Shown here piece by piece: positions 23,801 through 33,420 of a stretch of 64,000 nt of DNA (position 1 is the stretch's first letter; each line of letters begins with the position of its first letter). The notes under the pieces were generated by a model that worked only from the letters and a program-made list of their open reading frames with translations, ran no database searches and was not told the DNA's origin. The stretch comes from Antedon bifida (lineage: Eukaryota > Echinodermata > Crinoidea > Comatulida > Antedonidae): NCBI GenBank assembly GCA_963402885.1, contig OY727097.1:13640001-13704000 (forward strand). The letters are read 5' to 3'. A program made the position numbers and the translations under genes.

Positions 23801-26800
23801 AAAACGCACCTTTCTATTTTGAGGTAAGCTTCTTAGATATTTTGACTAGGATGTAATTATTTTTAAGTTATAACATTTCTTCTATTCACTTGCTGAACTT
23901 TTATATTTTCAGGGTAAACCATCTTCACTCATGTCGTTTCTTGATTTATTTAGACCATGGCCAGTTTGTAAGCGAACATTTAATGTTATGTTATGCTGGT
24001 AAGTTATGCTTGTAGTATGTTTTACCTGATGTGTACGGCTTTTTTTTAGGAAACACTAAACGTCTACACAAGCAAACTTTTCATTTTGTTTACTGCATGG
24101 TGACAAAAACTTAAGGAACCTCAGGAAACTTCTGAAAAATAAAAGTTTGTCTCCACTTCCCTAAAGCATATTCTACACTAGCATAATTTACTTAACAATT
24201 TGGAGATGTTTTTGTGCCTGTTGGACACTAGTTACTGGAGGCTTTTGGCGGCCTAACTTCTGCAAACTAAATAGTTTTCAGAACAGACATTCGAAAACTT
24301 CCTTTGTCAAACTCAAAATTGCCAAACTAAAGCTGTCTAATACCTTAGCATCTACCATTGTTTGGAGAAGTTTGTTTGCCTACTGTTTCTGTCATTTTGC
24401 AGGCCTTCTTCAAACTTCTTCAAACGATGGTAACGATCAATACCGTGACTATTTTTAATAATAATAATAATAATAATAATTGTTTAAATATTAAATATTG
24501 TTTTTTTTTTAAGGATTGCTGTTAATATCTCTTACTTTGGCCTCTCTCTGAGTACTTCTGATTTTGGCGTTAATCATTACATATCTTTTCTTGTATCTGG
24601 TGCTACCGAGATACCAGCCTATGCATTGAGTATTGTAGCTCTGGACTATTTTGGACGCAGACGATCTTTATCAGCAACATTGTTACTCGGTGGCGTTGCT
24701 TGTTTACTGACTATTTTTATTCGTAAGTAAACAACAACACCAACAATGATAATAATAAAAGAATTTATAATGCCCACAGCTGCAGTACATACATGTATAA
24801 AACCATTTATGTTAAAGAATGAATAAAACAAGTTAAAATTCCACAAAGGTCTACGACAACTAGTGATACTAAGGTAATTAAACTGTTTGTTTAAAGGATT
24901 TGGTATTTGCTTCCATAGTCTAGGAAAGGAAACAAATACAGAATTAGCTTTCGAAAGTATTACCTTTCGAATTCCAACGTAAAAGCTTACCCGGACACCT
25001 TTCAGTAGTTTTAATATACTACATTATTATAAGAATGAGGACAGTAACATTTCAGCACATTAAGTCCTAATAAAAGTCTATGTAATTTAAACAAGTCATC
25101 AATAGATAATAATTCTAGCACTTTCAATCTATACAAATAAGATGTGTCCCAGGAACCTTTTTAAACATCATTATCCTTTGTATACGTTCTATTCTATTAA
25201 TTAACTCAATTGGTGACCACATTGAAGATCTTGTTGTACGCGGTAAACTTTTCCATAACATTCTCCAGCTGTCCAAAGTCTGATGGAACTCTAAGCAGTA
25301 TAGTATCATCTGATGATTTAAGTGAGCGAGCTGGTTAATACGATACAAGATTCTACTCAAATAATAATTTTGAGCAATATTCTGTAGTGCTTTAAATGTG
25401 GTTATGAGTAATTCATACTTAATCCTGCGATGAACTGGTAGCCAAATGAAGAAGAGCTATGAATTATAAATTCGTCTTAATTATTGGTGATTCGTACTAG
25501 AATCACATATTGATTTTTTATGAATAAATATAGTAAGACATTACTGTGTTTTGTTTTTACCAATAATTGACTTTGTAATATATTTTTTATTTTGTTGAAA
25601 GCAATGGGAATAGGACGACTGACAGTAGCGATGGTAGGAAAGTTTGGAGTAACCGCTGCATTCGGTATTATATTTTTCTATACTGCAGAGCTCTATCCAA
25701 CTAATATACGGTTAGAAATATTTTCTTCTATTTAGTGTTTATATCTAGTCTAGTTCAATTGAAAAAAAGTTAAATTCTGTGTTAAACGAGCAACTGTTCT
25801 AATAATTGTAATTGTATATTTGACGTCATGAGGTGTAGACTTAAAGCACATCTAGTTAGGGAATTTTAGGTCAAAAAAAAATGCCCATCTGTGAAATAAT
25901 TATTTAATTCTCCCCTATTCAACTCATGAAGAAGAAAACAATGATTCTCGCCATCATTTTTATTTTGGCATTGTTATAATCTAGTTCTTTTTTATTGTAA
26001 TGTTGATATGTTCTTCTTTCCATAATGATGATGATGTAATGATATAATATGAATGTATCTTTGTCAAACTAACAGACTGCTTTATTCATTTGGCAATAGG
26101 TCAGTTGCTGTTGGTATTTGTTCAACATCTGGTCGGATTGGAGCCATCCTATCACCATATATCCTCCACCTGTCAAAGTATTGGGCACCACTTGTTAACA
26201 TTCAGTGTATTAGCCATTTCATCTGGAGTACTTGTTTTACTTTTACCCGAAACTGCCAATAGAAAGTTACCAGATACAATGGATGAAGTCACACAACTTA
26301 GAATGTAAGGGTTTGTTTGCAAATGTTTCAAAATTTGCATTCAGAATGTACAAATATACCGCAGTCATTGAAACATAATGGGTTCAGTAAGATGTCTAAT
26401 CTATCAGGGCACGAATTATGATTATTATTTGTAATTTTTTGTTTTGTGTAATTATAAAGTTAATATTTGCATCAATTGTTGTCAGCGCTAGTAACAGCAT
26501 GTTGCTTTGGTAGGTCTCTGTGGGTGTGGTTTATCTTCTTTCTAAGTTTACAGCTTCGTTTCGATCAGGGAAGACGTGTAGACGTATGCCTATGTTACTG
26601 GACTGCGATCACTTTTGAATATCATGGTCTGAACAAACATGTTAAAACGTAAAATAGCTATTTTAGTTTAAACTAACCAGCCGTACCTTGGGTGTATTTG
26701 TATAATTTCTTTCACTTCTTTTTCAACACTTTTTAATGTCCATTAATATTAATTAATATTAACGTTTTATAATTTATTTTCAGATCTGTGACAAAATTAT

Positions 26801-26856
26801 CGTCAGCAGAATTAGGAGAAAAAGAAGCTAGGACACAAACAACATTGATATCATGA
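17489..26856 (+). CDS. SLC22-family organic ion transporter (10 exons)
   Basis: Plasma-membrane MFS carrier for organic cations or zwitterions. Exons: 17489-17899, 20977-21080, 21569-21723, 22616-22784, 23207-23336, 23913-23998, 24514-24722, 25602-25710, 26100-26304, 26784-26856. They sum to 1651 nt. Dropping one extra base in exon 9 gives 549 residues, the usual SLC22 length. Seen: N-terminal [20 protein letters not shown] before TM1, a Cys-rich glycosylatable loop (about 42-136, with NCT and NVS), MFS motif GALADKFGRK, SLC22 signature PESARWL, second loop motif GRRR, and the late LLPET. The start is the ATG that gives this conserved N-terminus. The upstream in-frame codons are non-ATG. Substrate cannot be told from sequence. 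Confidence 0.93.
19345..19621. mobile_element. 277-bp MITE with CTAC target duplication
   Basis: Inverted ends GGTGGCCTGTAAGTGTCACG / CGTGACGCTTAAAGGCCACC extend for about 50 bp. The interior is made of repeated CACGGCAACTTAAAAA-type motifs. CTAC flanks both sides (19341-19344, 19622-19625). It lies in intron 1 of the SLC22-like gene and has no coding capacity. Confidence 0.8.
20856..20905. mobile_element. Fragment of the same GGTGGCC MITE family
   Basis: GGTGGCCTGTAATTGCCGTG followed by TTGTAAATTGCCCTGAC, a single end of the family seen complete at 19345-19621. Confidence 0.65.
20977..21080 (+). CDS. SLC22-like exon 2, TM2
   Basis: Acceptor TTTTAATTTCAG, donor GTAAGT at 21081. Encodes FDLVCEKA, then [18 protein letters not shown] and ALAD, the first part of the MFS A-motif. 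Confidence 0.95.
21569..21723 (+). CDS. SLC22-like exon 3, TM3-TM4
   Basis: Acceptor CCTTCATAG, donor GTAGGG at 21724. Completes the A-motif (KFGRKP) and adds two helices. Confidence 0.94.
22616..22784 (+). CDS. SLC22-like exon 4, TM5-TM6
   Basis: Acceptor TTCTCTTTAG, donor GTAAGA at 22785. Encodes [20 protein letters not shown] and REWRTLQL, typical of TM5-TM6. Confidence 0.94.
23207..23336 (+). CDS. SLC22-like exon 5, PESARWL signature
   Basis: Acceptor TCTTTTTCAAG, donor GTACGT at 23337. Encodes [20 protein letters not shown], the start of the central cytosolic loop conserved in SLC22 proteins. Confidence 0.95.
23913..23998 (+). CDS. SLC22-like exon 6, central loop end
   Basis: Acceptor TATATTTTCAG, donor GTAAGT at 23999. 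Encodes [20 protein letters not shown], leading into TM7. Confidence 0.93.
24456..24480. repeat. (AAT)n microsatellite
   Basis: About eight AAT units in SLC22-like intron 6. Confidence 0.85.
24514..24722 (+). CDS. SLC22-like exon 7, TM7-TM9
   Basis: Polypyrimidine tract and AAG acceptor, donor GTAAGT at 24723. Encodes [31 protein letters not shown] and a further helix. Confidence 0.94.
25125..25500 (-). mobile_element. L2/CR1-type LINE remnant, RT C-terminal part
   Basis: On the minus strand, in shifting frames, [20 protein letters not shown] then [13 protein letters not shown] and a final KxFLGHIL can be read. These match in order the conserved end of L2/CR1 ORF2 (LHWLPVRxR, SSDxxLLxVP, FKKxLKTHLF). 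Frameshifts and stops show it is dead. It lies in SLC22-like intron 7. Confidence 0.72.
25602..25710 (+). CDS. SLC22-like exon 8, TM10
   Basis: Acceptor TTGTTGAAAG, donor GTTAGA at 25711. Encodes [20 protein letters not shown] then LYPTNIR, the conserved ELYPTxxR before TM11. Confidence 0.92.
26100..26304 (+). CDS. SLC22-like exon 9, frameshifted
   Basis: Acceptor GGCAATAG, donor GTAAGG at 26305. Reads [20 protein letters not shown] in one frame to about 26190. From about 26194 the family match ([20 protein letters not shown]) is in the +1 frame. One surplus base in about 26188-26197 explains this. Without it, the phase fits exon 10. Confidence 0.88.
26784..26856 (+). CDS. SLC22-like exon 10, C-terminus
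   Basis: Acceptor TTATTTTCAG, stop TGA at 26854-26856. Encodes a short polar tail ending TLIS, without a class I PDZ ligand. Confidence 0.85.
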
Positions 26857-28212
26857 GAAAGGTTACACCGACGTACCATGATTGACTTCCGTAAAAACGT
26901 TAAAAAACAGCAGTTCCCAAAACAAAAATAATCCAGTCTCCTGTGGCTTGCTCATAAAAGCAATTGGGGTGATAAGGTTTATTAAATATTTAACGCTCTT
27001 ACACTGTGTTTTAATCAACATTATGATGTTAATTTGTATCAGTACTTCTAGGTATTCTATAGAATATATCCCAAAAAATTAATGAAAATCCATATAATAG
27101 GTTTAATTTAAGCGCATTTCATCAACTTGTAAGTATTTCACATGATTTAAATTTAGACTTGTTTTTAGGGTTATTTAATTTTCTAAAAAAGAGAATTGAT
27201 GCCTATTCTAATGGAATAACATGAGAATAGGCAGCAAATCGCCTTTTTAGAACATTAAATTTCAAATTTATAAAAATGTACGCATATTTAGAGTATTGGA
27301 AAATATATTCAAATTAGCCAATTATTGCTTTGTTAATGATTTAATAATACACTTTATAATTGTTATTGATGTACATACCTTATATTTTATTTTAATGTAT
27401 GGATGATGTTGCATGGGACACTTTGTATTAACAGAAAAAGCCATAACATCAAAATATGAAAAGAAACAAAACAAAACATCATTTTTTTTAATGATATGTA
27501 ACAGTGATATACTAATTCAAATAAAGGTTATGATGTACTGAAATTGAAATAAAGTTTAGAGAGTGAATCTCACAAAAAGACAAACAACTACAGCCAGCAA
27601 TAATTTCTTCCAAAATACTTATAAGTAAGCTTTTAAAACTAATTTGAATACATCATATTAAATATTAAAAAGTGTTGCTAAGATCCACGCGTAGGCTCGC
27701 TATTTATTTATTACACAACAGGCATAGAAATAAATAAATAAATATATATATTAAATAGCCTATATAAATGCGTGAACGTGATTGGTCGAGTACGATGATA
27801 TTGAATGAGTAATTTTCGAGTAATTATCGTGTCCCTGTCATTAAACATATATAAAATCCAGCAAATTCTCGAGTACGATGGTATTGACTGTGTAATTTTC
27901 GTGTGGCAACACTCGCGTTTGGCGATAAATAAGTTAATAAAAGTAATAAAAGTCATCTACTGGGACTTGAACTCGCGATGAATTGTCACTCCATCACGCA
28001 ACTTGCTTGAAGAAATTAATCAACTAAACTATTTAAACTATTCATACATAGCGCCCTCGCTTAGTTATTAGTCCTCCCTAGATGTGACCTGATAATAATA
28101 TTATTATATATGCTTATTGATGGAAATTATTCTGTTAATTTAAACGGCCTAGGCCTAAGTGAATATTTTATTGCCAAGGAATCATTAATTAGTAATTATC
28201 TGTATATTGTTC
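26857..28212. other. 3' UTR and intergenic
   Basis: SLC22 3' UTR followed by AT-rich DNA. The phrase CGAGTACGATG.TATTGA...GTAATTTTCG occurs twice (about 27788 and 27871). Around 27945-28010 on minus there is a box B-like GAGTTCAAGTCCCAG, hinting at a tRNA-derived SINE. No gene seen. Confidence 0.4.
27520..27553 (+). other. Candidate polyA signals, SLC22-like gene
   Basis: AATAAA at 27520-27525 and 27548-27553, about 0.7 kb after the stop. Inferred from position. Confidence 0.35.
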
Positions 28213-28330
28213 TTCAGTGGTCTATTGGTTAGGATATCTGCATTTCAAGCAGAAGGTTCCGGGTTCGAATCTCGGTTGGGACAGATTTCCTCATCTTCAA
28301 ATTAATTAATTAAATTTCAGTATATCACGG
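28213..28330 (+). mobile_element. tRNA-derived SINE
   Basis: Head with box A (TGGTCTATTGGTTAGGA), loop ATTTCAA (anticodon UUC) and box B (GGTTCGAATC). Then ACAGATTTCCTCATCTTCAAA and TTAATTAAATTTCAGTATAT, the same trailer as the repeats at 12.7-13.9 kb. This links that cluster to a dispersed SINE family. Confidence 0.7.
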
Positions 28331-29054
28331 TATAGTATTTATTCTGTAATGTTTATAATATATATATATACTATATATCCCTGTTCATACTGTACATGTT
28401 GACTTTATATTTGCAGTAGAATAAATTAAATTTTATATTAGTTTGTAAAGTGAAAATGTTATTGAATTTATACGGTCATATTTCGCCAAGGTAAGGTAAA
28501 CTAGGCAGTCTTATTACTTAGGCTAGCCGACACATACACTTTGCTACATATTTTAATATAGCAGATGTAATATATAGTTCCTCAAGAAAAATATCATTCC
28601 CTCGGGGATGTCAATTGTTATATTTCACCTCTAAAAAAGTAGGCAATATCTGTATAATATAAACATTTGCAGTAGAGCAGAATCAGTGTCGTGAAATAAA
28701 CCTTTATTTTTAAAAGTAATGCTACAGGAATATTTTGTAGTATAAGATAGGAAATTCATCAAAATTGACTATACATAATTATGTAAAATTGAGGCATTTT
28801 TCTTTTTAAGAAAAGTATATAAATATAAATCAAAAAAACAATCAATTTGACAAAATACCATTTTATTAAAAATTATTACCCAGTTAAATGTGTGTAAGTC
28901 ATTGAATCAAAATCAGTAAAATTCCCATCTTATAACATTGTGAAAAAGGTGTAGCATCAAATTATAATACTTTGTTTTTAGATTGTCAGTGGAAAAAAGT
29001 AAGTAAGAATCTGCATCATTGTATATTTATTATATTCCGTTATTTTTCATTTAG
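28331..29054. other. AT-rich, no gene seen
   Basis: No coding signal. Repetitive (TA)n near 28362. Confidence 0.4.
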
Positions 29055-29165
29055 TTAGATAAACTTGAAGTTGCAAGATTGAAGGAATTCAATTTAAGTG
29101 CTGGTGTAATACAGATATGGTGGAGGAAAATCCTGGCAACCAAAAGTAAACAAGAGGTCAAACAG
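29055..29165 (+). CDS. Orphan exon with IQ-like motif
   Basis: Acceptor TTTTTCATTTAG, 37 open codons in phase 0-0, donor GTATTG at 29166. The product LDKLEVARLKEFNLSAGVIQ continues to an IWWRKIL core, resembling the (A)xxIQxWWRxxL IQ motif of axonemal IQ proteins. No partner exons were recognised on either side, so it may be an exon fragment copied here or part of an unseen gene. Calmodulin-type binding is inference. Confidence 0.4.
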
Positions 29166-29321
29166 GTATTGATTGTAATAGTGTTTTGCCAAATATCTTG
29201 CAGGCATCATGCTGTTACCAAACCAAGCCACAGAAGGCTATTTTAACATTGAATTACATCTTAACTTTTATTCATTTTAACATTTTTAAAATTAAACTAA
29301 ATGTGTTTATGTACTGTTAGA

Positions 29322-30410
29322 TGCTCAGTCACTGATTGATATGTTGTAGGTTTTAGAGGCTGTAAGGTGAGAGAAGATGTAAAGAGACGACATGAGGCAG
29401 CACTTGTCATACAGTATGCTATGATGCTGAGTCACTAATTAGAATTGATATGTTGTAGGTTTTAGAGGCTGTAAGGTGAGAGAAGATGTAAAGAGACGAC
29501 ATGAGGCAGCACTTGTCATACAGTATGCTATGATGCTGAGTCACTAATTAGAATTGATATGTTGTAGGTTTTAGAGGCTGGAAGGTGAGAGAAGATGTAA
29601 AGAGACAATATGAGGCAGCACTTGTCATACAGTATGCTATGATGCTGAGTCACTAATTAGAATTGATGTGTTGTAGGTTTTAGAGGCTGGAAGGTGAGAG
29701 AAGATGTAAAGAAACGACATGAGGCAGCACGTGTCATACAGTATGCTATGATGCTGAGTCACTAATTAGAATTGATGTGTTGTAGGTTTTAGAGGCTGGA
29801 AGGTGAGAGAAGATGTAAAAAAACGACATGAGGCAGCACGTGTCATACAGTATGCTATGAGACTGAGTCACTAATTGGAATTGATGTGTTGTATGTTTTA
29901 GGGGCTGGAAGGTGAGAGAAAATGTAAAGAGACGACATGAGGCAGCACGTGTCATACAGTATGCTATGATGCTGAGTCACTAATTAGAATTGATGTGTTG
30001 TATGTTTTAGAGGCAGGAAGGTGAGAGAAGATGTAAAGAGACGACATGAGGCAGCACGTGTCATACAGTATGCTATGAGGCTGAGTCACTAATTAGAATT
30101 GATGTGTTGTAGGTTTTAGAGGCTGGAAGGTGAGAGAAGATGTAAAGAAACGACATGAGGCAGCACGTGTCATACAGTATGCTATGATGCTGTCGAGTCA
30201 CTAATTAGAATTGATATGTTGTAGGTTTTAGAGGCTGGAAGGTGAGAGAAGATGTAAAGAGACTACAAGAGGCAGCACGTGTCATACAGTATGCTATGAT
30301 GCTGTCGAGTCACTAATTAGAATTGATATGTTGTAGGTTTTAGAGGCTGGAAGGTGAGCGAAGATTTAAAGAGACTACAAGAGGCAGCATGTATCATACA
30401 GTATGCTATG
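29322..30410. repeat. 109-112-bp tandem repeat, 10 copies
   Basis: Unit contains TGTTGTAGGTTTTAGAGGCT, a GTGAGAGAAGATGTAAAGAG stretch, GACATGAGGCAGCAC, and TCATACAGTATGCTATGATG. Phase marks of TTTTAGAGG fall at 29351, 29460, 29569, 29678, 29787, 29896, about 30005, 30114, 30226 and 30338. Several later copies create CACGTG. The last three are 112-bp or more diverged. No ORF persists through it. Confidence 0.92.
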
Positions 30411-32033
30411 ATTGGATATTCAATTCGTTTACATTAACGCAAGTTAGAGGACCAACTAAATGAAGTAAATTCAGACGAGGTAGGCCTACTTAAAACTCTC
30501 AATTCTCAATCTACGCTGCACCAACATACTTTACCATGTGAAGTATGTTTCTTCATCCTCATGTATTTTAATGATGTTGAATTAACACATCATCATTGAT
30601 ATGTATTGAGTTATAAAACTAAAAATGTTGAATAGAGAATATTTAATTTACTGAGAGATCAGTTAATTTTTAACTCATGAAATATTCTCACTATTCAAAT
30701 CATAAACATTTAGTTTATGATGTTTATACCAATCTAATACTTTTTTTTTCTTGATACAATTTAACATTTATTTTTACCAGTTTGCTGATTTGCTGAGCAC
30801 CTGAATATAAAAAGTGTTACAGAAGAGAAGCCTGTAAATCAAGGAACCATCATTAACAAGTTTTGCAAGTTGCAACCACTCCTGCAGTTGATATAGCTTT
30901 AGGTATTGTGTTACTTGGTTTGCTGTATCATGGTCCAGTTAGGCTATAATGCAGTTTATGTCAGGATTAAGTATGTTAATCCAGGAACTACCACCAGTAT
31001 CAAGGTTGTGTCAAATGCCGCAAATTGTCTACTATATAAATGTTGAAAGAAAAATGAATATTGACACAATTTTTTACATGCATGTGCTGTCGTACCAATT
31101 TTTATTCACAATACAAACAATAATACAGTTGTTGTACAATAAAGCTTAAGATCCATTACACTGTAAGAATTCAGAGTCTTTGTGAAGCTCTTTCAGCTTT
31201 GATTTGGTTTTCACGCATGAGTAAACTTTATGAAAATGAAATTATCCTAATATTAAATTTTATTATAAACAAATCATGTAAAACTAACAATGTAAAACTA
31301 ACAATGTAATTTCAGTAAATAACAATAATTCTCAGGAATATGATTAAAATTTGTTATTTTTATGTCCCATGCATTTAGGATCATTTGAAGATTTCAATGT
31401 TGTATTGTTTTTCTATTAAATTCTTTTTGACCCTATTGGTCGTGTTGAGATTTAAAAGAAAATTAATATACAAAAATACAATACAAAAAAGTTAACAATA
31501 TTGTATATCATTTATTAAAATAGAATATGAAATATGTATTTATGTAGTAACTCTACTAATAAATGTATATTGTTTAAGTTTCAATCAACAGCATGCATAC
31601 ACCACAACATTGTACTTTATCTTTACAAGACTTATCTTGTAAAGATAAGTTTACAATTTTTGTCAGGTCAATAATAAAAAAGATTGAAAAAAAGCTATAC
31701 CAATGAAATATATTAAATTATGAATGTTAATGTTCAAGTATTGCTAATAAATATACAGTGGGTTTACACATATTTCTCATGTGAAATTTTTGGTAAGCCA
31801 CAAACACTAGCTATAGCCACCAAAGCACAAAATACTCATCGTAGACATTAACAATATATATACAAAAAATCCAGTTACAGAAATTCCTACAACAGTAAAT
31901 CACTTATTGCACAGTTCATCATAATATAACATATTTTTATACCAATAGGACAGGTTGTATGTAAATGAGGAAGTAATTATTAATGTCATTTCCATTCCTT
32001 AAACCATTTTAAGTAAGAACTGTTTCCCCTCAG
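30411..32033. other. AT-rich intergenic
   Basis: No recognisable gene. It contains a 12-bp-arm hairpin, ATCTTTACAAG/CTTGTAAAGAT, near 31619-31650. ORF 30949-31149 has no support. Confidence 0.4.
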
Positions 32034-32640
32034 TTGAGTCGATTATTGAACAAAATAATGTTTTTTATTTTAAATTACCCTACTTACAGTTTGCCAAATG
32101 CGCACAAAAAAGAATCGAGTACACGTAAATATTGGGAAATAGTTAATATTAAATTAGCATTCAAATCATTTAAAATGTCAAACTTTTTTAGTCTTAAGGA
32201 CCCTGTCCCCGATATGTTCCGCTCTCGTGTTGTATATAAATTCAAATGTATGGGATGTAATTCCATGTATATTGGTGAAACCAATAGACAGTTATCAATG
32301 CGGGTGCGTGAACATTTCAGGGACAAGGCTTCTAAACATTTTTCTACATATGCAGGAATCAGAACGGTGTAAGGCCTTAGCTAATGCGGAATGCTTCACC
32401 GTTCTGGATTCTGCAGATTCCGCTTTCAAACTTAACAACCTTCCTTTAACAAACAAATATATAACTTGGGCGTCACACTTGCCATGATTGTTTGTTGCCG
32501 GCGTTCCTTGTTGTTTTATCATGCTAATTATTTACATACAACCTTTCCTATTGGTATATAAGTACTCTAGGCGTTTTTTCTGTTCTGATGATGAAAATAG
32601 TTTCTCAAAAAATGTCAAGACATTTTAAGGCAGTTTGCCT
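32034..32640 (+). pseudogene. Penelope-like element, GIY-YIG endonuclease remnant
   Basis: Reads VPDMFRSRVVYKFKCMGCNS, then MYIGETNRQLSMRVREH, matching the zinc-knuckle-like and GIY-YIG-type segment of Penelope-like retroelement ORFs. After about 32345 the match (CKALANAECFTVLDSADSAF) continues in another frame, so there is a frameshift. The reverse transcriptase is missing (5' truncated). The tail near 32584 holds TTCTGATGATGAAAATAG, a decayed hammerhead-like motif common at the ends of such elements. Confidence 0.78.
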
Positions 32641-32744
32641 ATTTATCAAATGCCCGTTATTTTAACTCAAAAGTTCGGTGGAATCATTCATGATTTATCT
32701 AACATATTTTTCCTAGAAAACACAAGTCAAGCCATATCACGCTA

Positions 32745-32862
32745 ATATTGGATGTGATTGACTGATTGGAGGCATCTATATGGCCAGTAAAAATATCTTG
32801 TTTTGGTGATGAATGGGGAGAAAGAACCATTCTGTTTTAGGTTTTCAGAAGCCTTTTGATCG
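32745..32862. repeat. Dispersed repeat, copy 1
   Basis: GACTGATTGGAGGCATCTAT...GGTGATGAATGGGGAGAAAG...TTTTAGGTTTTC, about 115 bp. A second copy is at 33756-33872. Confidence 0.75.
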
Positions 32863-33040
32863 TCACACACACTAGACAGCAGCTGATTAGAATTCTGATT
32901 AAAAATTATTTCAAATCATTTTATTTCATAATCCCAATTGTTATACCAAGTCAGATGTCAGGTACGTGACCTAGGTTACTTTGGCCTATTAAAACATAGT
33001 TTTATCTTGCACATTTAAAAACATTATTTCAATAGATATC

Positions 33041-33056
33041 TTTATTGTCCTTTATT
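33041..33056 (-). other. PolyA signals of the ROCO gene
   Basis: Two AATAAA hexamers on the minus strand (33041-33046 and 33051-33056), about 110 nt after the stop codon. Confidence 0.5.
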
Positions 33057-33157
33057 ACTATGTATCTCCTATTGTTCATACAAATTGTTTATTTGTTGAA
33101 CTGAGTTACAATATAACTGCAGTTCATATGGTCTATTGTAGGTTTTCAATAGACACT

Positions 33158-33420
33158 TTAGACTGTTTCTAGTAATTCTACAATATCCATTCTCTCAACT
33201 GCCATCAAGGCTTTTATTACTTCCTCTCGTTGGTTCACATCTCTTCCTTGCTTACATCGCCATTGTACCAGTGATTCCATCGTTGCTTCTATAGTCAGCG
33301 CTGAAAACCTTCTCTCAGTTTGTGATAGCTCAACATCAGCAATACCAAGATGCCTACAGAAATTCTTCCAATCTGTCATCTTCTCAGAAATTATCAGGAA
33401 GTCCAAGTCTGTTAAGCATC
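33158..33420 (-). CDS. ROCO gene: death domain 4 and stop
   Basis: Terminal exon, stop at 33158-33160. DWKNFCRHLGIADVELSQTE, ESLVQWRCKQGRD, ALMAVERMDIVELLETV. A complete death domain at the extreme C-terminus. Confidence 0.92.

Noticed and set aside
29322-30410. CRISPR-like array
   Set aside because: Units of 109-112 bp are repeated throughout with no spacer/repeat division, in a eukaryotic genome.
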